A stretch of DNA of 21,456 bases from Glomus cerebriforme (Eukaryota > Glomeromycota > Glomeromycetes > Glomerales > Glomeraceae), in the NCBI GenBank assembly GCA_003550305.1, contig QKYT01000034.1, positions 356,620 to 378,075 on the forward strand, given 5' to 3'. Under the pieces are notes generated by a model. It was given only the letters and a program-made list of their open reading frames with translations, was not told the DNA's origin and searched no databases. Shown here in pieces: positions 11,484 through 20,208 of this stretch; the first letter of the stretch is position 1; every line of letters begins with the position of its first letter. The translations under genes were made by a program, and so were the position numbers.

Positions 11484-11835
11484 AAATTTATACAGTATGT
11501 ACGAATCGCGTTTAAACGTATCCCTAATATAAAAAATTTTTGTTTTAATAATTAGAAGAAAATCATTAGGGCAATTTAATTACTATAATATAATTATTAA
11601 ATATAATTATAAAACATATATAAAGATTAATGTACATATATAATTGATAGTAAAATATTTAGTAACCTTAACTTTCGCTTATCGTTGTCATCTTATTCTC
11701 TTGGTTATTGATTTTTAAACCTGATTCTTGACTTAATTTATAGAACCAATAATAACAAGATAAAAGACATTTTCTATTACAGAAGAAATTTATTTTATTA
11801 ATTGAAATTTAGTTAAAAAACTTTGATTTATAACT

Positions 11836-12875
11836 TTAACTGTATGAAATTTCCATACCATCATCGAAATATAGTTCTTCTTTGATCTGAATCAAAATCC
11901 AAAATTCTTTCATCAATTCTGCATATTCAATTTCTGCGTCTTCAAAGATCCACTGTTTCTCTGTTTCGTCAAAAATCTTTGATGCTATTTTGACAATCTT
12001 TTGGTTTAATCCCTGATAAATATTTAAGATTAAAATCATGAGATACATTGTCAAAAACAGGAATTCAAGATGTCGCTTCCCACATTATAATTCCAAAAGA
12101 ATATATATCAGCAGCTTTTGTATATGGCTTACCACGTAATATCTCTGGACAATATACCATAAATATCCACTATTTGGAGGTGAAGGTACTGAAGTTTTCT
12201 AATCCAAACTCATCTATATTAGCATATTATTCATGAGATTATCGGTTAAGTAAATTACACCATGAGCTAAAGTGATTCTGACGTCGATTTTATACTATAA
12301 AGTTCCAAATATTGATATTTCTAGATTAGTAATTCCATATAATCGAATGAAAATGATTCACTATCTCAGCTGAATATGCAATTATTCTATTTAAATTAAT
12401 GAAAATAAACCCAATTTTATATTTATATTTTTAAATTATTTACCTCATTTAAAAATTCTTCGTTAATATTTGAGGAATGATTTAATCTTTTCAATACAAT
12501 ACTACGTACATGTTTTTCAGGTTCAGTAAGAGGTGAATCGATCCCAAGGTCATTAAATCATTTCTCATACATCCATTATTGTTTTCATTTAGCGTGTCCG
12601 CCTAACAAAATAGCTTTACGAACAATACTGAATCCACCTTGAGCAGAGTATTTTATATTTCTCGAGAAAAATTTATTCTTCAACTTCCTGATGTTTTCTT
12701 GCTTTAGTTGAATTATCTTGTATAGATTTATATATAAACTCATTTCCAAGTATGATTGATTACAATCAGGATATAATCCAAGATTATCTTCGATTCTTTG
12801 TTTTCTATATTCATTTAAAGTATTAAATGGATTGAAGCATTTTTTAGGTTTAATTTTAATTTTTTTTATTAACAA
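11836..12875 (-). pseudogene. Protein kinase pseudogene (Rhizophagus-type expanded family)
   Basis: Reading the minus strand from 12875 down, kinase landmarks occur in order but in shifting frames. An N-terminal part (12875-12588) has a CNQ motif and ends in RNIKYSAQGGFSIVRKA, a glycine-loop equivalent. Then LGIDSPLTEPEKHVRSIVLK and RLNHSSNINEEFLNEV (about 12554-12441) carry the subdomain II lysine. A possible intron begins GTAAAT at 12443. YGITNL follows near 12340. DEFG in place of DFG lies at 12214-12203. CPEILRGKPYTKAADIYSFG and IIMWEATS match subdomains VIII-IX (APE is CPE), ending at TGA (12067-12065). IPVFDNVSHDFNL follows in the same frame. A final frame (12054-11836) has NIYQGLNQKIVKIASKIF and AELMKEFW, subdomain XI-like. 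The catalytic HRD loop is missing or unrecognisable. Several stops, frameshifts and the lost HRD make it non-functional. In life such proteins are predicted cytosolic Ser/Thr or TKL-like kinases. Confidence 0.8.
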
Positions 12876-14430
12876 GATTGTAATGATTGTAATTCAATTT
12901 TATTAAGTTGCGTAACAAAATAATATATACAAAGTTACAAAGAAGAGAAAAAAAAGAGTTAACTGCCTCGCCTTCTTTTTTTAGATTTAATTTTATGACC
13001 CGAGATATTATACTTTAGGAGCAGGGTTACAGCATAAAAGTTGCACAAAATAAATTAGGACCCGTTATAATCGGACCCGAATTATACATAAATAGTTAGA
13101 TCGTCGGCTGAAATTATACACCCAATCCTGAGACCTTACATTTTAGGAAAACGTGCAACAGTATTAAATTATTTCTTCTCGAAGTTTCCCGCATGTACTA
13201 AATGAATTATACATTAATAATCCATTATTGCTGGTCATACAATACGAATATGAATTTTATAAGTTTACAGAATGTAAACAAGTTTACCAAAATGGTAAAT
13301 TTTTGCCAACACATAATTTGGCCAAGATTGGCAAATCATGATTTTGTATGTTCATTGATACATGCACCAATTTTAATTTGTCACTACATTACTAATAATA
13401 AGTGAATAATTAGTTTTACAAGTCCAAATAAATGGTTGATTAAAAGAGAAATTTTTTCAAGAATGTATAATTAAAAATTTGTATATAGAAGTTATAAGGG
13501 TTTAAAAATGGATTGTCAGACCCATACTGATCGGCAACGGATAATTTATAAAATATTATTCGACAGCAGTAGTTTTTCTTATAGAAGAATCAAGCCAGGA
13601 TTGTGACAAATTTTCTTAAAGATTGTAATGATATTTCGTTTATATAGATCGATAATGAAAGTCCAATTTGTGTGACAAAACATCCAAATAATTACTTTGA
13701 CTTATGATAATATTCCTGGTTGGTAGTAAGTTTTTGTAATCATTTAATAGTCATTTAATTCATACGTACTTGAAGAAACTTCTTATTTGGATTTATTAAT
13801 AACAGCAAAAATAATCTTCGCAAGTGTGTTTACAAATGTACTGTATATAACTTGATCATATTCAAATCATTGCTTTGTAAAATGGAATTGCTGCGCAGAG
13901 CGAGAGTAATGAGTGAACATTGTCAATTTTCCGATTATGAATGTTTATATACATATGTATTAATTCAGTTTAATTAAATACAGAAACAATACATCTAAAA
14001 ATGTATAATTGTCGTTGATTTAATAAAGAATAATTTAAATTTTCAAAATTGAAAAATTAAAATCGAATATTTCTTCTTTTCTTATAATATATTCATTATA
14101 TTTCACACGTCTAATAGAACCTTTAATTAATTTTAATCATTTAACTATATTATATAAAATATAATTTTGATACATAAATTTTATTTTAATTAATCCCCTG
14201 TCGCACTAAGTGTCACTCATGACTGCCATTTATTGATCCGTTTTATCATGTTCTTCACCTTTATCATAATTTTTCATGTGATTAACAAATGACGGGAATT
14301 TATTCCCCAGTCTCATATAGATAGCCGGGAATCTCTAATTTTATAAGTACTGTTTAAACGGATTTCTATAAAATAGTCAAATTGTCAATCATGTGTTAAT
14401 TTAATGAGTGACATGCTCCTGGAGATTACC
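12876..14430. other. Gene-free stretch with palindromes
   Basis: No credible gene. At 13018-13150 there is a less A+T-rich patch with the word GGACCCG twice (13058 and 13073), probably a transposon remnant. A frame open across 13202-13405 looks accidental because it is built over the palindromes at 13274-13335. The remaining sequence is A+T-rich. Confidence 0.5.
13274..13335. repeat. Cluster of three palindromes
   Basis: Three inverted repeats lie in 62 bases. GTAAAC/GTTTAC (13274-13279 and 13282-13287) overlaps TTTACCA/TGGTAAA (13283-13289 and 13293-13299). TTTGCCAA/TTGGCAAA (13302-13309 and 13328-13335) follows, with TTGGCCAA between its arms. The first two share bases, so only one can form at a time. 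Confidence 0.6.
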
Positions 14431-14514
14431 TATTTATTTCATGGGGAGTTGGGAATAATGGTTTTTTTCTGAAGGGAAAAAAACCATGTGATTCCCCTCC
14501 CCATGAAATAAATA
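14431..14514. repeat. 84-nt near-perfect hairpin
   Basis: Outer arms of 18 bp are perfect: TATTTATTTCATGGGGAG (14431-14448) and its reverse complement at 14497-14514. Inside these, GGGAAT (14451-14456) pairs with ATTCCC (14491-14496), and ATGGTTTTTTT (14458-14468) pairs with AAAAAAACCAT (14477-14487) around an 8-nt loop. Only a few bases are unpaired. It could be a very short MITE, a small-RNA precursor or a fold-back transposon core; no second copy is visible in the window. Confidence 0.75.
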
Positions 14515-14549
14515 ATACAAATTTAATTATCTAAGTTTATTAAGTGCTA

Positions 14550-14880
14550 GACCATACCAATATTGGACTTACTAGAAGTGCACTGTGCTCCTTTCTTCGC
14601 ATAGCACCATGCCGTACCACAACTAACCAGCTCTACCATGGGACTGCGGCAAGTAAGAATAAGAATAGGGTAGGTATGAAGTATCGTTCCAACAATCAAA
14701 AATCTAGATAGTTATCCTGGGTGAATGGATTACCAGGATTTTTGACAAGTTACTTCAGATCAGGATACCTTTAGATTGAACTACTACCCTGGATGTATCC
14801 AGGGTAACTTGTTAGAAACTCAAGCATGTTATGCCCCATAGCATCATGCCGCTCTGCAAAAATACCCAATAATAAAACAA
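14550..14880. repeat. Less A+T-rich repeat-like patch with two stem-loops
   Basis: This patch is richer in G and C than its surroundings. It holds a near-duplicate 15-mer, CATAGCACCATGCCG (14600-14614) and CATAGCATCATGCCG (14837-14851), flanking two hairpins: ATCCTGG/CCAGGAT (14714-14720 and 14733-14739) and TACCCTGGA/TCCAGGGTA (14785-14793 and 14798-14806). No open frame spans it and no tRNA-type promoter boxes are evident. It is likely a non-autonomous mobile element or an RNA-encoding repeat, with no firm assignment. Confidence 0.45.
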
Positions 14881-15779
14881 CGAGGAATTGAAATTACTTG
14901 CATTAAGATATTTAGAATTTCATAAGAGGCTTATGTTTTAAGTGAAAAAAAGGTTCATTACTATTCTGAAATTTATTGGATGGAAGAGTTAATTAGTGTT
15001 TGAATTTTGAGTTTTTAGCTATAAAGCCTTTCAAACACACTGTGGTAAAGAACTGCGGGATTAAGAGAGTGTTAATGGAAATTGGGATAAGGGTTTGGTT
15101 TGGATATTAATGGAGGAGACTATCACCAAAGTTATCTAGTCATCATCAAGTTTTTTTTATTTGAAGTATCTAAGAAAGAGTTTGAAAATTTTTTTAATAA
15201 TCTATCTATAATGATTACTAATTTAGCATCAGAGGGAGTGATATTTGTGACAAATTGCAAATTTTCATATATAATAACTAGTGCCCATTAAGTAACTTAT
15301 CAGGAATCAGATGGTGACAGTTTAACATCTAATTTATTTATGGTATAATATTTCTTTACATTACGCTAGTCTTCATGCTATATTTAAATTAGATCTATAC
15401 CATCACAGCAGATTTATGAAATACTTCAAAATTTGTCTGTCAATTCATGCAAATAAAATATTAAAAATGACCTAAAAATGCTTGCTTAATTATTTGATTG
15501 AATAAGATACTCCAAGCTGATTTGTTCCTCCAACATTAGCATTAACAGCTGATACTATAATTGGTAGCAATTGTTTTTGGTAATTATAAGAATGACTGGC
15601 GGTTAATTTAATGGACTATAGAGTAATACATTAAATTATCTGCCAAAATAATTCATTTATTAAAATAAATCTTTATAATATTTATTTATAAACATATTTG
15701 AGTAATTTTAATTTAATTATAAATAATAAAAAAATACATTTAAAATTATTAAAAAAAAATAATAAAATCTAATATTACT
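14881..15779. other. A+T-rich stretch without clear gene
   Basis: A frame of about 63 codons is open at 15100-15291 on the plus strand but lacks an ATG at its start and shows no motif. It reads DINGGDYHQSYLVIIKFFLF, then a K/E/F/N-rich stretch. It could be an old exon or chance. Nothing else is seen. Confidence 0.4.
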
Positions 15780-16510
15780 ACTCCATTAGTATCATTTGTT
15801 ATATTTTTTCTTGTATTCCTTCATTATCCTTTCTATTTATTTCTAATATTGTTTTCTTTTCTTGCTTTATTCTTATATTTTGTTTTTTATATCATTATTC
15901 CTTCCTATTTCTGCTTTCTTACTACATCTTTTATTCCAAACTGTTTCCACAATTAAGAGATTAACATCTTTTTCTAAATTTATTTGTTTATATACATGTT
16001 TTCTTCAATCTGTTCTTTCCATTTTGTTTCTTCTTTGATTTTCTATATTATCCATTCTTGAAAATGTACTTTATTTTCTTTTTGATTTCTTTTCATCTGT
16101 TATTATTGGCTGCCTCTTTTATTATTCTTTTGACGTTCCAATACATTACTGCTTATCGGCCTTATCCTTTAATCATTCACCAGAATCCAATATTCTCTTT
16201 CGCTTATTATTTCTTTTAACTAGTTATTTGACCTTTTTCTTTCATTTCTCTTTTTTTTTCTGCATCTTGAACTCATATTTCTTTATTGTATATTATTTCT
16301 TTTGTATATTATTATTGATTCTATTCTTTTTCCATCTTAAATAAAGCTTTTAATTTTCACAGTTCAACATGCTGAAATTTCTTCCTTAATGTTGTTACAT
16401 ACTTTTTATTTTATCCTTAAAGTAGTATTTCCTTCTTTTTCTTTATCTTCTTGCCATTTGTTGAAATCTCTCCATCACTATGATCTTTTTAGTCTTCGAC
16501 ATTGCTTCAT
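15780..16510 (-). pseudogene. T-rich block with decayed minus-strand coding
   Basis: The plus strand is strongly T-rich and the minus strand therefore A-rich, as in decayed Lys/Glu-rich transposon ORFs. On the minus strand a fragment within about 15980-15890 reads QINLEKDVNLLIVETVWNKR and continues CSKKAEIGRNND. Another within about 16220-16130 reads LKEIISEREN and continues in a second frame with ISSNVLERQK. An ATG at 16502, just beyond the repeated module, opens MSKTKKIIVMERFQQMARR before TAA. All frames are broken. The layout parallels 19330-20200, where an RT-like fragment is seen, so a LINE-type element read on the minus strand is the best guess, but sequence homology between the blocks was not demonstrated. 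Confidence 0.35.
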
Positions 16511-16521
16511 AAACATAAATA

Positions 16522-16790
16522 CGAGGAAATAAAGGGAATTCTAATCTAAACCAACCAGCCAGTTAGGAGATACTCAACTATCTGACCGGCTTTCCTTGCC
16601 TGATATGAGAAGATATCATATACAGTATAGGGAAGTTAAGAGGGAGTTTAAAGGAGGAAAAAAAACCAATCAGCCAGTTAGGAGATACTCAACTATCTGG
16701 ACCGGCTTTCCTTGCCTGATATGAGAAAGCTCTCATATACAATATAAGGGAGATAAGAGGGAGAGAGAGGGTAGATGAGATAGTTTTTAA
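16522..16790. repeat. Doubled repeat module, locus 1
   Basis: Two imperfect copies of a module lie head to tail. Each has (A)CCAGCC or TCAGCC, GTTAGGAGATACTCAACTAT, CCGGCTTTCCTTGCCTGATA and a purine-rich tail ending near GGGAG. The core TTTCCTTGCCTGATA is at 16591-16605 and 16707-16721, a spacing of 116. The left flank AAAGGGAATTCTAATCTAAA is shared with locus 2 at 20219 with one mismatch. After the core each copy has a different small stem: TGATAT/ATATCA (16601-16618) in the first and ATATGAGA/TCTCATAT (16719-16738) in the second. The module lies at the 5' side of the minus-strand coding relics. Confidence 0.75.
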
Positions 16791-16810
16791 AAGGATTAAA
16801 GAGGAAATAA

Positions 16811-17040
16811 GATTGTTATAATAATATTACCACACAATCATTTGAAGATAATAACAAGAATGAAGTTGTTAATAAAGAAGGATATGATGTAATAATTTAC
16901 GCTGGTGAAGAACCAAATATTTAATATTAAAAACACATCTAATTTTTTTCAAGGGCTTTTATAGAAGATATTGAAAAAAAAAATGGTTGTTTCATTTTAA
17001 ATTCAAGAAATTCACCTGAAATGTTCGAAATTCTTTTAAG
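16811..17040 (+). pseudogene. BTB/POZ-domain gene fragment
   Basis: Two pieces in the same frame read like the start and end of a BTB domain of the kind expanded in Rhizophagus. The first (16811-16923) contains SFEDNNKNEVVNKEGYDVII then YAGEEPNI before TAA; the YDVII-x-GEEPN wording matches the beta-strand start of such BTB domains. The second (16952-17040) reads RAFIEDIEKKNGCFILNSRN then SPEMFEILLR, matching the F-xx-x-P-E/x-FEI-LR end of the BTB core. The segment that normally lies between (HAH...ILxxRS-type) is missing and replaced by stops. A donor-like AG|GTATGC sits exactly after the Leu-Leu-Arg codons, so the original gene probably had an intron there. Downstream, DLMELQSHKILNLLFGN (about 17140-17190) may be a further relic. 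BTB proteins act as adaptors for cullin-3 ligases; this copy cannot. Confidence 0.65.
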
Positions 17041-17695
17041 GTATGCTGAAAATTTTGAAATAATTTTTTTTTTTAAAAGAAGTTAAAGTTACATTTTCTT
17101 CTTATATAAAAATAAAGTTATATGTACTCCAGAAATGTTGATTTAATGGAATTGCAATCTCATAAGATATTAAATCTCTTGTTTGGTAACTATAATAGTA
17201 TTTCCACTTATAACCGCTAGTGAACAATTTAAGAATTAATATTTAATAAATTTAAGTATTATTATTATTTACATCACTAACACTTCACTAACTGATAAGT
17301 TCAATAAATTTAGATTTGCTTAACAATAAAATTATCAATTCGTTTACTCTTCAACACAATTCTCCTTTGCTTAAGTAGTATATAACAATATTACCAAATA
17401 TGGTGCAATAGGATTTTTAATTTATCTAGTTTAACGTTAACTCAAGATAATAATGTTATAATGAAACTAGTTTAATTTAAATAATAATCTTGTACGTTCG
17501 TTATGAATATTGCTTTCTCTTAACTTACAGACTTACGTTTATTTTCCTCACCCCTATTTTTTTTTTATAAAAAAAAAATAATTTTTAAAAGATTTTTTTT
17601 TTTTTAAAAAAGAAAAAAATCGAAGTTTAAATATGATTTTTTAATTTATTTATAATAAATCAATTTAACTATTTAATAATGATATATATATACAC
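17041..17695. other. A+T-rich stretch after the BTB fragment
   Basis: Apart from a possible BTB-gene relic near 17140-17190 there is nothing recognisable. Long T and A runs occur at 17556-17610. Confidence 0.45.
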
Positions 17696-17835
17696 TAGGT
17701 AGGGAACGTTTCCAGGAACCGTTGTTGAGTCCGGAGGATTAATATTTGATCAACGCTTGCTGCCACACATGAGAAGCAAATACCCTAACCCTCTAAATCC
17801 TAATCCTTTACCCTCCTAATATGATTTTAAGATAT
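17696..17835. repeat. Less A+T-rich patch with telomere-like words
   Basis: The patch starts at TAGGTAGGGAACG and includes GTTGAGTCCGGAGG. At about 17780-17817 it holds a run of C-rich telomere-like words: CCCTAACCCT, AATCCTAATCC and TACCCTCC. These resemble degenerate copies of the CCCTAA telomere repeat. The patch could be an interstitial telomeric remnant or a transposon end. Confidence 0.35.
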
Positions 17836-17877
17836 AACTCTAATCTAACCAGAATATTAAAATTTAAATAATTAATG

Positions 17878-17918
17878 ATCATGTGTAGGGCCTGCCAAAG
17901 ACAAGCCCTACACATGAT
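17878..17918. repeat. Perfect 14-bp inverted repeat
   Basis: ATCATGTGTAGGGC (17878-17891) is followed after 13 bases by its exact reverse complement (17905-17918). There is no T run immediately after it on the plus strand that would suggest a simple terminator. The arms are unusually G+C-containing for this window, which argues for an origin as a mobile-element end or a functional RNA stem. Confidence 0.7.
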
Positions 17919-18158
17919 ACTTTAAGTATTAATGAAGTGAATAACGAATAATAGATATGATAATTATTAATTTTATTATGTATATTTTTATAATAAAATA
18001 AATAAAATAGTAAAAATTTATTATTAGTTTTAAAATCNTTTCCAAATAATGAATAATAAAAAAAAACATATAAAGAAAAAAAGGAAATTCTATTTTGGAA
18101 ATATTAATGTAACAAAAGAAAAAAAAATAATAGAATTTTATAACCCCTTGAGATATAG

Positions 18159-18401
18159 ATGGAAAAAATGGGAATACATGTATCAAAAAAAGAGGTAGCA
18201 ATGCTACAAGGTTTCAGAATGAAGCAAGTATCGGAACAAGATGAAGTTTTACTAATGATAGGGGCTAGGTCCATAGAAGATGATAGAGAAATAAGAGAAT
18301 TTTTAGATATAAACGGATCAAGCAGTGTTAATAAGAATTTGTTTCAAGAAAAAACACAAAAATTTATTATAAGTAAAATTAAAAGTTATGGTGATTCATG
18401 A
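18159..18401 (+). CDS. Orphan 80-residue frame
   Basis: I do not recognise this. An ATG (with TAG in frame directly upstream at 18156-18158) opens an 80-codon frame beginning MEKMGIHVSKKEVAMLQGFR and ending IISKIKSYGDS before TGA. The composition is balanced, with charged residues well mixed (SEQDEVLLM, EDDREIREFLDING), unlike chance A+T-rich frames, so it was probably coding. There is no signal peptide or membrane helix; residues 40-55 could form an acidic helix. It stands between two LINE-like blocks and could be part of a transposon protein or a final exon. No catalytic motif is visible. Confidence 0.45.
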   Translation: MEKMGIHVSKKEVAMLQGFRMKQVSEQDEVLLMIGARSIEDDREIREFLDINGSSSVNKNLFQEKTQKFIISKIKSYGDS

Positions 18402-19330
18402 CTAATTAACCTAAAGACAATAATTGTAAATAATTGCAACAATAATCTAAAGTAAATTTTATTGTTTTCTGAAATGTGAATGGTGTTAATGTTTTATAAT
18501 GTTATAAAGTGTATTACATAAATTTTTTAGTCATAAACACAATGTTTATTTCTATTATAGTTTGACTATCTACTATAATGGCATAATTCCATCCCGAGTA
18601 TCATTTGTAAGATTAATCAATTAACAATTTGATTATTATTATATTTTTTTATAGAATTTACTACACAATTAGCCAAAAAAATGCTTCTTTGGAATTTTCA
18701 GATTTAAGAAAGTTTTGAGTCTTTTTCAGGATGGATGAACAGATGAATCATTATGCAAACAATGATTGATAGGTGGGAATTATTTTTTTTTAATTTATCA
18801 CTTTTAATTGTCACGTTGATCTGTGAAAAATCACTATCTTCAAAATGGACTAATAAGTGAATTTTTTCTTTGAATTATATGGTATTTACTTTTTTTATTA
18901 AATAAATAATTTATTAAATTTTTTTATAGTTAATTAATTCATATTAAAAAATGTGAGCATTCTTANGTGAAGNNTCANAANTCNCTAGTTATTATTATAT
19001 CGCAAACTGATGCATTTCTTTAAAAAATTTTTCAATAAACATATTAATTTGACCATACTGCTAATTATTTTTTCAATTTGATTTAAACTTATTTGCAAAA
19101 TTTTGAACACAAAGTACGATATAACATTCATTTGATATATTAGAAGTATATAACTATATATTATGATATAATCATATGGTATTTTATTTTTAAACAATTT
19201 AATATTGGTTTTTATTTATTATTTATTTATTCATTTTTATTAAATATAATGTTGATTAAAATTACATAAATTATAAAACTTCTACTAAATAATAAACTAA
19301 AAATTAATATAATAACTATTCTGTATGTTT
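18402..19330. other. A+T-rich stretch with ambiguous bases
   Basis: No convincing gene. Six N bases cluster at 18966-18984, so the join there is unreliable. A minus-strand frame at 19197-18985 is I/Y/K-rich and looks accidental. Confidence 0.45.
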
Positions 19331-20208
19331 TCCAAAATAATAACTATTTGTATTTATTTATATCACATATCTATTTCTTATTAATCAATTCTGATTTTTT
19401 TTTATTATACCAATTTCTTTGTTGTCCTTTATTTCACCCAGTTTTTCGTATGATATATTTTATCTTACACCATATGATTTTGACTATTTGTTTATCATCT
19501 ATATTTGTTTACTTTGATTTATTATTATTTCTCCCTTTTGTTCATAATTCAAATTTTCCTATATTCACTTTAGACTTTGATATAATCTCTAAAGTTGTAA
19601 AATTTCCTGTTCTGTCCTTTATATTTATTTCATCAATTTATTATATATGGTGATGCCCTTCTATCAATTCCTTAAAGTTTTAGCTTTGTGACTATACTCC
19701 CCCTGGAATCCAAATACTTTGATTTCCCTCTTCTTATTTAAATGTTGTAAAGAAATGGTAAAATAGACTTTGTCCAATCCACATTTTACAGTAAATTCTT
19801 CAGTAATTTTGTCATTCACCATTATGTTATTTGTTTTGTTAATAAAAATGTTCATCATAGTTTACATTTTTTTCTCTTATGACTTTTTCATACCTCTTTC
19901 TCTCTGTGTAAGAGAAATCACAAATAAAAGAGAGCACCACCACTACCAGTTAATTTTGTTGACAATAAAAAAAATCTGCATCATATTCACCCTATTATAC
20001 CATCTTTACACTTTCTCTTCTCCTGACTTAATTTTCTTTGTGGAAATTATAAAATATTATCTTTTTCTGCCTGAATTATAAGACTTTGTTTATGTCTATA
20101 AAATGAATCCAATTTTCTCCTTTAAAATCATTAAATCTTCATTTTCTCCAAATCTGGATGGGTATTTGTATTACATGAGCTTATAAATAAAGTAGTTAAT
20201 AAGTGTAT
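19331..20208 (-). pseudogene. T-rich block with LINE-like reverse transcriptase relic
   Basis: The plus strand is T-rich and the minus strand carries the coding relics. At 19858-19664 the minus strand reads MMNIFINKTNNIMVNDKITE, then EFTVKCGLD and, after a scar, TISLQHLNKKREIKVFG. In LINE reverse transcriptases of Glomeromycotina the corresponding palm segment runs N-R-T-N..., a short loop, then a G-x-D-Q-G-x-x-x-SPLLW motif. CGLD followed by TISLQHL fits that with the QG and P lost. Further downstream on the minus strand, EINIKDRTGNFTTLEIISKS (about 19630-19570) is open but not assignable. No YxDD box could be found. Stops and frameshifts make the copy inactive. RT identity is a motif-level judgement only. 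Confidence 0.4.

Noticed and set aside
12048..12236. Plus-strand frame of about 62 codons
   Set aside because: The opposite strand carries the kinase subdomain VIII-IX motif, so this is its antisense shadow.
13202..13405. Plus-strand frame of about 67 codons with C, H and W
   Set aside because: It runs over the palindrome cluster, has no family wording and a composition consistent with chance.
14570..14720. Possible tRNA or tRNA-derived SINE in the less A+T-rich patch
   Set aside because: No cloverleaf, acceptor stem or convincing A and B boxes could be laid out.
17929..18201. Minus-strand frame of about 90 codons, I/F/Y-rich
   Set aside because: It contains an ambiguous base, is almost entirely A+T homopolymer translation and overlaps the better frame at 18159-18401.
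19348..19653. Plus-strand frame of about 100 codons, F/I/L/Y-rich, looking like a membrane protein
   Set aside because: It is the antisense reading of a T-rich block whose minus strand carries LINE-like relics; the hydrophobic look follows from T-rich codons.
19770..20081. Plus-strand frame of about 103 codons with hydrophobic runs
   Set aside because: It overlaps, antisense, the RT-like fragment at 19858-19664 and owes its hydrophobicity to T-rich DNA.
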